In this document: piece by piece, positions 24,149 through 32,852 of the stretch | Layout of the letters: each line of letters begins with the position of its first letter | Numbering within the stretch: position 1 is the first letter of the stretch | NCBI RefSeq assembly: GCF_001982615.1 | Contig: NZ_MLCO01000012.1 | Coordinates: 1-40,381, forward strand | From: Teichococcus deserti | GTDB lineage: Bacteria; Pseudomonadota; Alphaproteobacteria; Acetobacterales; Acetobacteraceae | Direction of reading: 5' to 3' | DNA length: 40,381 bases | Notes under the pieces: generated by a model | Told to the model about the DNA's origin: nothing | Database searches by the model: none | The model's input: the letters and a program-made list of their open reading frames with translations, nothing else | Program-made: the position numbers and the translations under genes

Positions 24149-24529
24149 TCAGAGATACAGGGGCAGTTTTCCGTCGAGCATCTCTCTGGCCACGGTCAGC
24201 AACCTTGTGGGGCCGTAAGGCTTCTGCAGCAGTCTATCGCCAGTTTTGAGGCCCTCTGGCCCGTCCAAGACATCCGGCCGCCCTGTGGTGAAGAGGATGG
24301 GCGTGCCCGGATAGCGCAGACGCATCAAACCTGCGACGGCGATACCATCTAGCTTTCCCGGCATGTGGATGTCGGTGATCAACAGGCTAAACCGCCTGTC
24401 TGCTGCATCGATCAGCGCTGCGGCCTGTTCGCCGCAACACGCTTCACACACCTCGAAGCCCGCGCTACCGAAAACTTCGATGATGACGAAACGGATGAGG
24501 GCCTCATCCTCTACAACCAGAATACACAC
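24149..24529 (-). CDS. Canonical single-domain response regulator, 126 aa
   Basis: A complete CheY-type receiver with all active-site residues: acidic pair in CILVVEDEA (Glu7, Asp8), phospho-acceptor Asp53 in LLITDIHMPG, Thr81/82 in LFTTG and Lys103 in LLQKPYG. There is no output domain, so it would act as a phosphate shuttle or by binding partners. The GTG start at 24529 has GGAG about eight bases upstream. It differs from the degenerate receivers elsewhere on this plasmid. Its sequence is close in type to the C-terminal receiver of the hybrid kinase at 26277-28373, a possible phosphate source 1.7 kb away. Confidence 0.85.
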   Translation of the reverse strand: MCILVVEDEALIRFVIIEVFGSAGFEVCEACCGEQAAALIDAADRRFSLLITDIHMPGKLDGIAVAGLMRLRYPGTPILFTTGRPDVLDGPEGLKTGDRLLQKPYGPTRLLTVAREMLDGKLPLYL

Positions 24530-24646
24530 GGTGGCTCCAGTTTCAGGCTGCCCACCGGGCCCAGTTCGCCACACCTAAACGCCGCCAGCCGGGTTTGGTT
24601 CATCCGCCGCACGATCTTCTGCGAAGGACAATGGTTGGGGCAACGG

Positions 24647-25801
24647 TCAGCGTCGAAGCAACCCCGCCGCCCGCAATGCCCTTGAGATTACCTCAGCAGG
24701 ACCGTTCTCTGCCGCGTGCCAGGCTTGGGCCAATGCGCTCAACGGCGCTCGTGGATCTGCTTGCTCCGGTCTGCCCGGAGGCAGGATTTCCGCCTTCGGC
24801 ATCGCGTCGCCTCCTGTCGGCAGGCCCCAGAAGGCCAGGATACCATGGGTGGCGGAGCAGCCGGCTTCCAGCACATAAGGACCGGCTTCGCCGCACTGCC
24901 CTGCCTTCCTCCCCGCCGCGATCGGCATTCCGTGGCCGAGCCCTACTACCCGGTGCACTGCTACCTGCACGGCGCCACCTTCACCAAACCAGCGTTGCAG
25001 CTTCTCCCCACCATCGCCAATGCCGTGCTGAGGAGAGACCCCGGCCAGGTTATGCACGCCAAGCCATTGCTTGGCGACTTCCTCAGCATTGCCGGGATGC
25101 ACCGTTGTATCAGCCTCGCCATGCCAGACAGCGACCCGTGGCCAAACACCGCAATAGGAACTCGCCGACCGCAATGCCCTGGCGCGGATGGTGGCGGGCA
25201 GGTCGAGCGGCCGCGCCATCGCGCCCAGCGCCTCCTGCACGTTGCTGGCGGCGCCATGGGGCAGGCCCGCAATGACCGCGCCGGCAGCGAAGACCTCCGG
25301 ATAGCAAGCCAGCATGACTGAGGTCATCGCCCCTCCGGCTGAAAGGCCGCTGATGTAGACTTGCCGCGGGTCCAGCGCATGCACCTCCAGCATCTGGTTG
25401 ATCATCTGCCGGATCGAGAGTGCCTCACCACGGTCGCGACCAGTGTCACCAGGCTCAAACCAGTTGAAGCAGAGATGAGCGTTGTTGGCGCGGCGCTGCT
25501 CTGGCATCAGCAGGGCAAATCCCGAGCGCTCCGCCATGTCCGACCAGCCGCAGCCACGGTCGTAGTCTGTGGCCGTCTGAGTACAACCATGCAGCGCCAC
25601 CACCAGCGGTGCTCCAGGAGGCAGCCCTTGTGGCACGTAGGACAGCATGCGCAGCCCACCCGGGTTGGAGCCGAATTCCACATTGTCGACAAGCCGGCTG
25701 CCGGTCTGGGTCCAAGCGCCCTGCATATTGGGCTGACGGCTGATCCGCATCTTTCGGCGCTGGAATTCGACAAGCGCTGAAAGCTTTATCCTGGGAGTCA
25801 T
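24647..25801 (-). CDS. PHB-depolymerase-family esterase, 384 aa
   Basis: Alpha/beta hydrolase of the LpqC/PHB depolymerase group, which cleaves poly-hydroxyalkanoate or aryl esters. VVALHGCTQTATDYDRGCGW is the oxyanion-hole region. The nucleophile is Ser154 in ISGLSAGGAMTS, with Asp231 in HGEADTTVHPGN and His290 in VGLGHGMPIA completing the triad. The DYDRGCGWSDMAERSGFALL block is typical of these intracellular-style esterases. I start at ATG 25801, preceded by GAAGGG; the frame is open to 25933. No signal peptide is seen. The gene is complete, and its last 60 residues contain a Pro-rich linker and a helical tail. Confidence 0.88.
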   Translation of the reverse strand: MTPRIKLSALVEFQRRKMRISRQPNMQGAWTQTGSRLVDNVEFGSNPGGLRMLSYVPQGLPPGAPLVVALHGCTQTATDYDRGCGWSDMAERSGFALLMPEQRRANNAHLCFNWFEPGDTGRDRGEALSIRQMINQMLEVHALDPRQVYISGLSAGGAMTSVMLACYPEVFAAGAVIAGLPHGAASNVQEALGAMARPLDLPATIRARALRSASSYCGVWPRVAVWHGEADTTVHPGNAEEVAKQWLGVHNLAGVSPQHGIGDGGEKLQRWFGEGGAVQVAVHRVVGLGHGMPIAAGRKAGQCGEAGPYVLEAGCSATHGILAFWGLPTGGDAMPKAEILPPGRPEQADPRAPLSALAQAWHAAENGPAEVISRALRAAGLLRR

Positions 25802-26276
25802 GGCAGACCCTTCAGCAATGCGGGCCCGAAGGCCAGGCAGGATGGCCCTCGCGTCATGCTGCATAGCAACATGGTATTGGCGGTGTGCTGCTAACAGTGA
25901 CTGTCGCGTGATGCCCTTCGAAGATTTGACCACCTAGCTACCAGCGAGGGTTTCATATTGTGAGGACTACATTGGCTCCAGGCTCATCCCGGCAGAAGGC
26001 TTACCTTTGAAGCCCTCTGATTTTAATCCGCACGAAACCGGAACTGATTTACCGAATTCCTATCGGGACAGCGTTCTTGGTTGCATAGCCCGGGGCCTGT
26101 CGAGGACGGCACTCCCAAAATCTCCCCCAAGCTCGGCGCGGTCATCGGCTGTGGCCGGCTGCTCGATCAGGCCACAAGCAGGGTCCACGACCCGGTTGCC
26201 CTGGAACAATGCTTGTAATAACGGCCCCCGCAATCGAAGCGCCAGTCGCTCTGGCCCGTTCCTGCAACACGTCCTG
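25802..26276. other. Intergenic, nothing supported
   Basis: About 475 bp between the esterase start and the kinase stop. No frame reads like a protein, and no clear repeat or terminator was seen. Confidence 0.4.
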
Positions 26277-28373
26277 TTAGCTTGGTGACGGGTCGCCCGC
26301 GATCAACGCCTTGATTTTGGCGGCTAGGCCTTCCAGCGCGAAAGGCTTGGTCAGGACGGACATGCCAGAAGTGGGATAAGCTCCCATAACGGCGCTCTCC
26401 GCGTAACCGGTGATGAACAGCACCTTCAGGCCAGGCCTCAGGGCACGCCCGGCATCGGCGAGTTGCCTGCCGTTCATGCCGCCGGGGAGACCAACATCGC
26501 TGACCAGAAGGTCCACGCGTGCCGCCGAGCGGAGGATCTCCAGGCCAGACCGGCCGTCCTCGGCTTCAAGAGCGGCGTAGCCGAGATCGCCCAGCACCTC
26601 GACGACCAGCATACGGACGCTCGGCTCGTCGTCGACCACGAGAACGGTTTCACCTGGCTCCGCTTGGGGTGGCAGGCCTGGGCTGAGCGAAGCCTCCTCT
26701 GGAGCGGCGGCGCTGGTAAGGTGGCGCGGAAGGTAGAGCCGGATCGTCGTACCGCGTCCAACCTCCGAGTGGATCCTGACCTGACCACCGGACTGCCGCG
26801 CGAAGCCATAGATCATTGAGAGCCCCAGCCCGGTTCCCTGGCCGATGGGCTTGGTCGTGAAGAAGGGATCGAAGGCGCGTTCTACGATGTCCGGCGACAT
26901 TCCCGTACCCGTATCGGTCACGCCAAGGGATACATATCCGCCCGGCGACAAACCACGCGGCTCGGCCTGCAGAGGGTTCAAGATGACGTTCTCCACCTCT
27001 ATCCGAATGCGTCCGCCATCCGGCATGGCATCACGCGCATTGATGCAGAGGTTCAGCAGCGCATTCTCAAGCTGATTCGGGTCCACCAATGTCGGCCACA
27101 GGTTCGATGCACTCGTCATCTCGACCGTGATGGAGGGCCCGACCGTGCGGGAGATCAGGTCGCTCAGTCCAGCGGCCAGACGTCCTACGTCGGTCGGTCG
27201 GGGGTCCAGGGTCTGCCTGCGTGAGAAGGCCAGCAGCCGGTGGGTCAGCGCCGCCGCCCGAGTGGCGGCCTCCTGGGCCATGCCGATGAACCGCTCCAGC
27301 TCGGCGGTCCGGCCCTGCCGCACGCGGGCCTGCAGCAACTCCAGGCTACCAGTAATTCCTGCCAGCAGGTTGTTGAAGTCGTGCGCCAGACCGCCCGTAA
27401 GCTGCCCGACCGCCTCCATCTTCTGTGACTGGCGGAGCAGATCCTCCATCCGCTCGCGCTCCGCTGCCTCAACCAGAGCCGCGTCGTGCGCCCGTCTCAG
27501 CTCCGTGGTACGCAGGGCCACGCGCTCCTCCAGCGTTTCGTTGAGCTGGTGGAGCCGATCCTCGGCCGTCTTGCGGTCCGTGATGTCCGATGACACGCCA
27601 ACGAGGCGCGGCCTGGCGCCGTAGCGGTCGCGGACAACGCGTGCGCGGATCTCAGCCCAGTGGGTGCTGCCATCCGGCCAAAGCGTTCGGTACTCGATGG
27701 CATAATCGATGCCGTCGGTGATGCTGGCGCGCACGGCGGCCTGCATCCTGTCCCGGTCCAGCGGGTGGATGCTGGCCAGCAGATCGCTGTAGGTGAACGG
27801 CACGTTCGGCCCGCGGCCGAAAACGGCCTTACAGGTGGCCGAGCTGGTCAGCACACCGGCCTCGATATCGAACTCCCAGGAGCCGAGGCGTCCGGCCAGG
27901 AGGGCCGTCTGCAGGCGTTCCTCGCTCTCGCGCAGCTCCTCGATCCGGGCGCGCGCTTCAAATTGGCGATTGCGGCCTTTCAGGGCCGAGTGGGCGATGC
28001 TGACGAGGGTTGCCGGATGAAAGGGGCGCTCCAGGAAGGTGACGTTGCCCAACGCCTCGGACAAGTGCGCCGCGGCTGGGTTCCGTTCCGGGCCGCCGCC
28101 ACCTCGGGTCAGGACAATGAAGGGCAGGTCGGACCATGTGGGCTGCGCCGCAACCTTTGCCGCGATGCCGCCGAGGTCAGTGCCTCGCAGCGCTTCCTCG
28201 GTCACCAGGACAAAGCAGGCATCCTCACCCAGCGCCAACTCAAGGCTCGCCAGGTCGGGGCAGACACGGCTGGTGGCGCCCGCCTCTCGCAGCAAGGCTT
28301 CTGCGATGGAGGCATCGCGGCCGTACGGCGTGTGGATCAACGCCTGCGGCAACTGATGCGTGGGGAGGCGCAT
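26277..28373 (-). CDS. Hybrid sensor histidine kinase, 698 aa
   Basis: Domains in order: an N-terminal receiver-like domain (about 1-130) whose acceptor region reads FVLVTEEAL and lacks the standard Asp; a PAS domain (about 150-270, GSWEFDIEAGVLTSSATCKA through GVSSDITDRK); a coiled linker; HisKA with phosphorylated His331 in GQLTGGLAHDFNNLL; an ATPase domain with N box NLCINARDAM, DTGTGM and GQGTGLGLSM; and a C-terminal canonical receiver with Asp626 in LLVSDVGLP and Lys676 in LTKPF. It is soluble, so it should sense a cytosolic cue. Its ATG touches the TAG of the upstream KaiC-like gene (TAGATG), so the two are co-translated and very likely work together. The terminal receiver may pass phosphate on or act as a sink. 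Confidence 0.92.
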   Translation of the reverse strand: MRLPTHQLPQALIHTPYGRDASIAEALLREAGATSRVCPDLASLELALGEDACFVLVTEEALRGTDLGGIAAKVAAQPTWSDLPFIVLTRGGGGPERNPAAAHLSEALGNVTFLERPFHPATLVSIAHSALKGRNRQFEARARIEELRESEERLQTALLAGRLGSWEFDIEAGVLTSSATCKAVFGRGPNVPFTYSDLLASIHPLDRDRMQAAVRASITDGIDYAIEYRTLWPDGSTHWAEIRARVVRDRYGARPRLVGVSSDITDRKTAEDRLHQLNETLEERVALRTTELRRAHDAALVEAAERERMEDLLRQSQKMEAVGQLTGGLAHDFNNLLAGITGSLELLQARVRQGRTAELERFIGMAQEAATRAAALTHRLLAFSRRQTLDPRPTDVGRLAAGLSDLISRTVGPSITVEMTSASNLWPTLVDPNQLENALLNLCINARDAMPDGGRIRIEVENVILNPLQAEPRGLSPGGYVSLGVTDTGTGMSPDIVERAFDPFFTTKPIGQGTGLGLSMIYGFARQSGGQVRIHSEVGRGTTIRLYLPRHLTSAAAPEEASLSPGLPPQAEPGETVLVVDDEPSVRMLVVEVLGDLGYAALEAEDGRSGLEILRSAARVDLLVSDVGLPGGMNGRQLADAGRALRPGLKVLFITGYAESAVMGAYPTSGMSVLTKPFALEGLAAKIKALIAGDPSPS

Positions 28374-29876
28374 CTACGGAGCGGCGGGCGTGGTGAGCAG
28401 AGGTACCGCATCGCCAACAAAGGTTGGCACGCCGCGGAGCACGCCCTGGAATTGGGTCAGCGCCGTACCCAGGCTGAGCCCACGCTGCCCGATGCGGTAT
28501 TCTCGGATGGTGTCTTCATGCGTGCCGGTGCGCTTCTTGATAACGGACACGGCGCGCCGGACCTTTCCCAGCGCCTCGAAGTAGCGGAGCAGTATCACCG
28601 TGTCCGCCAGATAGGTGATGTCAACCGGCGACTGCATGTCGCCAACCAGCCCATGCTGCGCAACGGTCAGGAAGGTGGTCGCACCCTGGCGGTTCAGGTA
28701 CTGCAGCAGCTCATGGATATGCAGGACCAGCGCGTTCTCATCCGGCATCGCGGCCTGGTAGCCGTTGAGGCTGTCGATCACGACTGTCTTGGCCTGGGCG
28801 AAATTCACCCGCTCCCGCACCCGATGGGCGAACTCGCCGGGAGACAATTCGGCCGCATCCACCTGCTCAACGTGCAGCATCCCGCCGTTACACATCTCCT
28901 CAAGGTCAAAGCCCATGGCGCGGGTGCGGTTGAACAACAGGCCCAGCTCCTCGTCGAACACGAAGATTGCGGCCTTCTCGCCGCGCCGGACCGCGGCTGC
29001 CACGAATTGCAGCGCAAAGGTGCTCTTGCCCGTGCCCGCAGGGCCTAGCACCAGGGCGCTGGACCCCTGCTCGATTCCGCCGCCGAGCAGCGCGTCCAAC
29101 TCGACGATGTCGCTGGTAATGGCGCGGCGCTCGAAGCCGGTGCGATGCTCGGACGCGACGAGCCGCGGGAACACCTGTACCCCGCCATGCTTAATTGCGA
29201 AGTCGTGGAAGCCACCCCGGAAGGATTGACCGCGGTACTTCGACACGCGCAGCCTGCGCCGCTCGGCACCGTATTCCGGGGCCAGCTCCTCAAGACGGAT
29301 GACGCCGTGCACGACACTGTGGACCGTCTTGTCCAGCGTGTCCGTCGTCAGGTCGTCAAGCAGCAGCACGGTGGCACCGAAGCGGGCGAAGTAGTGCTTC
29401 AGCGCGAGGATCTGCCGTCGGTAGCGTAGTGAGCTCTGCGCCAGAAGCCGGATCTCAGACAGACTGTCTAGGATGACGCGGCTTGGCCGAACGCGCTCGA
29501 AGGTCTCGAAGATCTGCCTGGTCGCCTCGCCGAGTTCCAGGTCGGAGGAGTACAGCAAGCTCTGCTGTTGCGCCGCGTCCAGCAGGCTCTCGGGCGGCAC
29601 CAGCTCGAAGACCTCGATGTTGTCCGGCAAGGTCCAGCCATGCGATCGGGCGCCTTCCCGCAGTTCACGTTCGGTTTCGGATAAGGTGATGTAGAGGCAT
29701 CGCTCGCCCGACCGTGCACCCTCCAGCAGGAAGCTCAGGGCGATGGTGGTCTTGCCGGTACCGGGGCTTCCTTCCAGCAGGAACAGGTGGCCCAGCGTCA
29801 GCCCTCCGGCCAAGATATTGTCGAGGCCGGTGACGCCGGTGCGCGCCTTCTCCACGGTCAGGCAGTCATCGGCCAT
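28374..29876 (-). CDS. KaiC-like double-domain ATPase, 500 aa
   Basis: Two RecA-like halves as in clock protein KaiC. The first half has Walker A GSPGTGKT at 36-43 and a Glu pair near 67-69 (TLSETERE). The second has GPAGTGKS at 278-285, Glu309-Glu310 (FVFDEELG) and Walker B VVIDSL. Where cyanobacterial KaiC has the Ser431-Thr432 phosphorylation pair, the aligned sequence PVDITYLADTVILLRY gives Thr421-Tyr422. Length is near normal (519 aa in cyanobacteria). No kaiA or kaiB is present, so it belongs to the non-cyanobacterial KaiC group often found beside histidine kinases. It overlaps the HigA-like gene upstream by 11 bases and abuts the kinase gene downstream, forming a compact operon. Confidence 0.92.
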   Translation of the reverse strand: MADDCLTVEKARTGVTGLDNILAGGLTLGHLFLLEGSPGTGKTTIALSFLLEGARSGERCLYITLSETERELREGARSHGWTLPDNIEVFELVPPESLLDAAQQQSLLYSSDLELGEATRQIFETFERVRPSRVILDSLSEIRLLAQSSLRYRRQILALKHYFARFGATVLLLDDLTTDTLDKTVHSVVHGVIRLEELAPEYGAERRRLRVSKYRGQSFRGGFHDFAIKHGGVQVFPRLVASEHRTGFERRAITSDIVELDALLGGGIEQGSSALVLGPAGTGKSTFALQFVAAAVRRGEKAAIFVFDEELGLLFNRTRAMGFDLEEMCNGGMLHVEQVDAAELSPGEFAHRVRERVNFAQAKTVVIDSLNGYQAAMPDENALVLHIHELLQYLNRQGATTFLTVAQHGLVGDMQSPVDITYLADTVILLRYFEALGKVRRAVSVIKKRTGTHEDTIREYRIGQRGLSLGTALTQFQGVLRGVPTFVGDAVPLLTTPAAP

Positions 29877-30222
29877 GGGTTGTTCCTATCTGGATCAGGA
29901 CTGCGTCAGGGAGGGAATAATGGGCAATCCTGGACAGCGAGTCCGAGAGCGCCTGCTGGGCTTTCGCCAGATCATAGGCCTGCTGGCGGTCGAGCCAGAA
30001 GGCGGCAGGGACACCACAGAACCGCTCCAGCCGCACCGCCATCGCCGGGCTGATGGCGCTGTGCCCGGCGAGGATACGATGCAGGTTTTGCCGGCTCGTC
30101 ACGAGCTCGGATGCGACTTGGCTTACACTAAGCCCAAGAAAGGGCAGGATCTGCTCGCGCAGTAGCACGCCCGGGTGGTCCGGACAGGTTGGCACATCCG
30201 GGGCAGAGGAGTGGCGTGCCAT
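29866..30222 (-). CDS. higA: HigA/VapI-type XRE regulator, 118 aa
   Basis: HPGVLLREQILPFLGLSVSQ then VASELVTSRQNLHRILAGHS and ISPAMAVRLERFCGVPAAFW is the full HigA antitoxin pattern, including the H-P-G start and the helix-turn-helix. The C-terminal LDRQQAYDLAKAQQ is also typical. No intact HigB toxin gene precedes it, though HigB normally does. Instead it overlaps the KaiC-like gene by 11 bases. It may have been recruited as regulator of the kaiC-kinase operon. The ATG at 30222 is the only start giving the family N-terminus. Confidence 0.85.
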   Translation of the reverse strand: MARHSSAPDVPTCPDHPGVLLREQILPFLGLSVSQVASELVTSRQNLHRILAGHSAISPAMAVRLERFCGVPAAFWLDRQQAYDLAKAQQALSDSLSRIAHYSLPDAVLIQIGTTHGR

Positions 30223-30295
30223 GGAACCGCAAGTGTAAAGCGCCGCTTGACGGAGTGCAATGACCAGAGCGTTACCGTTGGGCCTTGTTGACGGG

Positions 30296-30565
30296 TCATA
30301 TCTGCTTCGCCCAGCCTGCCTCTGAAAGCAAACCTTCCACTCTTGGCCAAACCGGGCGGGCTCCTGCCAGTTGCCGCATTCGTTGACACCCAGCTTGGCA
30401 ATGCGTCGTGTCCGGCTGGATAGCGAGAGGAATTTCATCCCTGATGCCGCTCCATGCAGTCTGCCGACTGTCGTCGTCAGCAGGGCTCTTCTTGGCACCT
30501 TCATCGGTCAGTTGCGGGGCATCATCCCTGGCCTGGTCCTGATCCGGATGCTTCCCCATCATCAT
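30296..30565 (-). CDS. Possible small acidic protein, 89 aa
   Basis: Starts with three Met codons after GGAG at a good distance. MGKHPDQDQARDDAPQLTDE and GAKKSPADDDSRQ are hydrophilic and probably disordered, as in many short alphaproteobacterial proteins. The second half (VWPRVEGLLSEAGWAK) is less convincing. It would be the first gene of the leftward operon, 73 bp before higA. Confidence 0.4.
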   Translation of the reverse strand: MMMGKHPDQDQARDDAPQLTDEGAKKSPADDDSRQTAWSGIRDEIPLAIQPDTTHCQAGCQRMRQLAGARPVWPRVEGLLSEAGWAKQI

Positions 30566-30655
30566 TGCTTGTGATCTCCACACGCTTATCTCTGGTTAAA
30601 CCCAGGTTGTGGAGCCTCCGGCAGTTTTCTGCGTGGTCGCTGCCGCCTCATCGCC

Positions 30656-31140
30656 ATGCTTTTTTGGCGAGGGCGAGATAAGCTCGTGCCTACCAATCAG
30701 GATACCTTCAGAGGGATCTGCATCCTCGTGGTAGAAGCCGACTACATCGCTGCTATGGAGATAGGCGACTTCCTGGAGGAAGCTGGCGCCACGGTAGTCG
30801 GGCTAGTGCCCACCAAAGTTGACGCGCTCAACAATCTGCAGCGTGGTGGATCAACTTGGTCATCTTCAACGCCGTCTTGCGCGATCGACGTGCGGACATG
30901 CCGGGCGAATGCTTGCGCCGCCGCGATATCCCTTCCCTGATGGTCAATGACTGGCATCTGCCTGCTGGCGATCCGCTGTGCAAAGGTCGTCTGCAGGTGC
31001 TGCATCCAGTGGATCGGCGCCCTTTTGGGAAAGCTGTTCGGAAGCGGCTGGGCCTAGAACAGCGCAGCCGCGCGCCCCCTGGAGCCTACCTGCACACAAT
31101 AAATGTCTATCACCATGTCGTGCTCAAATTTATTTTCTGA
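30656..31140 (+). pseudogene. Degenerate receiver-domain protein, frameshifted
   Basis: The first frame gives ICILVVEADYIAAMEIGDFL and EEAGATVVGLVPTKVDALNN. Near 30853 one base is missing, and the rest follows in another frame as NLVIFNAVLRDRRADMPGEC and PSLMVNDWHLPAGDPLCKGR. The restored protein is a close sibling of the 31250-31606 product, also with Asn at the phospho-acceptor position (VIFNAVLRD). It faces away from the higA-kaiC-kinase operon, so the 30.2-30.7 kb interval is a divergent control region. Confidence 0.75.
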
Positions 31141-31249
31141 AGGCGTACCAACCCATGTTGTTTCGCCATTGTCGAAATCATGCATTGTAGAAATCCGCCG
31201 CTGCGTTGATGCGGAGGCAAAAGACCCCCTTATCCTGGATGCCGGCATT

Positions 31250-31606
31250 ATGTTGAGCGGCCGCAGAATTCTCGTGGCTGAGTCGGACTACTATTCGGCG
31301 ATGGAGCTTTGTTTCTCTCTTCATGAAGTCGGTGCGATCATCATTGGCCCTGCCTCGAGCGAGGACGCGGCGCTTGACCTCTTGCTGCCCGGCCAAGTGG
31401 ACCTGGTGGTCTTCAATGCCTGGCTCCGCGATCAGCGGGTCACGTTGCTCGCCGAATGCCTTCGCCGCCTGCGGGTGCCGTCCGTGATGGTGAACGACAG
31501 GCTGCTGTCCAGCAGCGATCCCTTGTGCCAGGGACGCCCGCAAATGCTTCATCCATTGACGCATGACCGCTTCCAACGGGTTGTCGCCAATTTGCTGCCG
31601 GCGTGA
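31250..31606 (+). CDS. Degenerate receiver-domain (pseudo-receiver) protein, 118 aa
   Basis: MLSGRRILVAESDYYSAMEL starts the receiver fold, then LHEVGAIIIGPASSEDAALD. Strand 3 is DLVVFNAWLRDQ, with Asn replacing the acceptor Asp. The later part has PSVMVNDRLLSSSDPLCQGR and MLHPLTHDRF, with His-Pro instead of Lys-Pro at the switch. I start at ATG 31250, which aligns with siblings; the frame is open to 31103. CACGATAA follows 39 bp after the stop (31645-31652) beside a CCGAC/GTCGG hairpin. Confidence 0.75.
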   Translation: MLSGRRILVAESDYYSAMELCFSLHEVGAIIIGPASSEDAALDLLLPGQVDLVVFNAWLRDQRVTLLAECLRRLRVPSVMVNDRLLSSSDPLCQGRPQMLHPLTHDRFQRVVANLLPA

Positions 31607-31783
31607 TCGCAGCTTGCCTGGGCGGCTGCGGGCGCCCAGCTTTACACGATAACGCCGACTTCTCATGTCGGGAGCTCTGCACATCGCAAGCCCCCCTTGC
31701 GGAAAATCATTCCGCTCTCACAATCTAGGCGCTGGGTAACATCCGGCTGTGGCTTGATCTCCCACAGCGAAGGGGGGGGTGAT

Positions 31784-32164
31784 ATGCGTAACAGCTTGCC
31801 TGTCCAAAGCAGACGCATCCTGCTCGTCGAGCCCAGTTATCTCGTGGCCATGGATCTCTGCCAAAAGCTGCGACGAGGCGGAGCCATTGTGTTGGGCCCG
31901 GTTCCGAAGGTGGAGCAGGCTCAGATGATGCTCGCTAGGAAAGATGTCGAAGCGACGCTGTTTAGCGCCTCGCTTCCTGGCGGCGAGGCACTGGCAGCAC
32001 AATTGGCCGTTTGGCGCTCGCCGTCGCTGCTGCTTTCGTATGTCCCGTTGCCTGCCGGGCATCCTATCCGCTCCGGGCGTCCCCAGCTGGTCATTCCTGC
32101 TGAGGACGAAGCTCTGCTTCAGGCAGCGGGTGCACTGTTCCTTCCTCAGGACAGCTCCGCTTAG
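31784..32164 (+). CDS. Degenerate receiver-domain (pseudo-receiver) protein, 126 aa
   Basis: Start after AAGGGGGGGG. SRRILLVEPSYLVAMDLCQK, then RRGGAIVLGPVPKVEQAQMM. The acceptor position is Ser (ATLFSASLPGG), and the first acidic cluster is reduced to one Glu (VEPSY), so metal binding and phosphorylation are both unlikely. The segment SLLLSYVPLPAGHPIRSGRP matches the P-A-G-x-P-L-x-x-G-R-P block of its siblings. The switch Lys is absent (LVIPAED). Co-directional with the receivers on both sides. Confidence 0.72.
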   Translation: MRNSLPVQSRRILLVEPSYLVAMDLCQKLRRGGAIVLGPVPKVEQAQMMLARKDVEATLFSASLPGGEALAAQLAVWRSPSLLLSYVPLPAGHPIRSGRPQLVIPAEDEALLQAAGALFLPQDSSA

Positions 32165-32300
32165 ACCTGGTCCGAATGCCGGCACTGTCGTGCGAGCTCC
32201 GTCAGGAAACACACTTCCCATTTCAGTGAACCCAACCTGGGTGAATGCGACCATTAGGCTTATGGCCTTCTCTGCGGTTTGACGTTGGGAAGCAGGAGAC

Positions 32301-32708
32301 ATGACCGGCAAGTCGCGAAGCTCATTCATCGACGGCCGCGTCTTGATCGTCGAGGAGCAACGCGAGACTGGCGAGGTGATCTGTGAATGCCTCAGGAGTG
32401 CTGGTGCAGAGATTGTCGCTCTGGTGCCAACGTTTGCGGCGGCTCTGCAACTCCTGCTGCGCGAGCCGGTCGATGCCGTGATCTTCGATGCCGACCAGAT
32501 CAGTGACAGCGAAGCCATTTTGCTGGCTGAGGAGCTGGACACCCGGCGCATGCCTTCGCTGATGCTGAATGGCGAGCCGGTGCCGGCGGGATCGCCGCTG
32601 CATGAAGGTCGGGCAGAGATGCTTTGGCCGTTCTCGGAGGTTGCCTTGCAGGAGATGGTGCGCGGCTTGGTGCAGGAAGCCCGGCGCAGGCTGCCACGTC
32701 CCCGTTGA
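32301..32708 (+). CDS. Receiver-like protein keeping the acceptor Asp, 135 aa
   Basis: Starts after AGGAGA. GRVLIVEEQRETGEVICECL, then RSAGAEIVALVPTFAAALQL. Strand 3 reads DAVIFDADQISD, with Asp at the acceptor site, making it the one sibling that might still be phosphorylated. The second acidic residue of the metal site is Gln (EEQ), and the switch region is LWPF, not LKP, so activity would be altered. The PSLMLNGEPVPAGSPLHEGR block places it firmly in the same family. CACGATAA starts 14 bp after its stop within a GATAA/TTATC hairpin. Confidence 0.75.
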   Translation: MTGKSRSSFIDGRVLIVEEQRETGEVICECLRSAGAEIVALVPTFAAALQLLLREPVDAVIFDADQISDSEAILLAEELDTRRMPSLMLNGEPVPAGSPLHEGRAEMLWPFSEVALQEMVRGLVQEARRRLPRPR

Positions 32709-32852
32709 AGCCCAATCAAAGCACGATAACCTTTTATTATCAGGCTGAGCATCGACAGGCTGGGCGTTGCCACGAAGTGACATTGACAGATGCCTGGACG
32801 GGGCCATTTCCAAGCAGTGACGCCGCTATCTGCATAGGTTAAGCAGGCCTCA

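Noticed and set aside
27660-29048. 462-codon rightward frame opposite the kinase and KaiC genes
   Set aside because: Shadow of two clearly recognised leftward genes.
30240-30480. Possible HigB toxin remnant upstream of the HigA-like gene (frame containing EWKVCFQRQAG)
   Set aside because: Only a W-K-V-C-F-like stretch resembles HigB; the start, the Arg-rich part and the V-D-Y-H end were not found.
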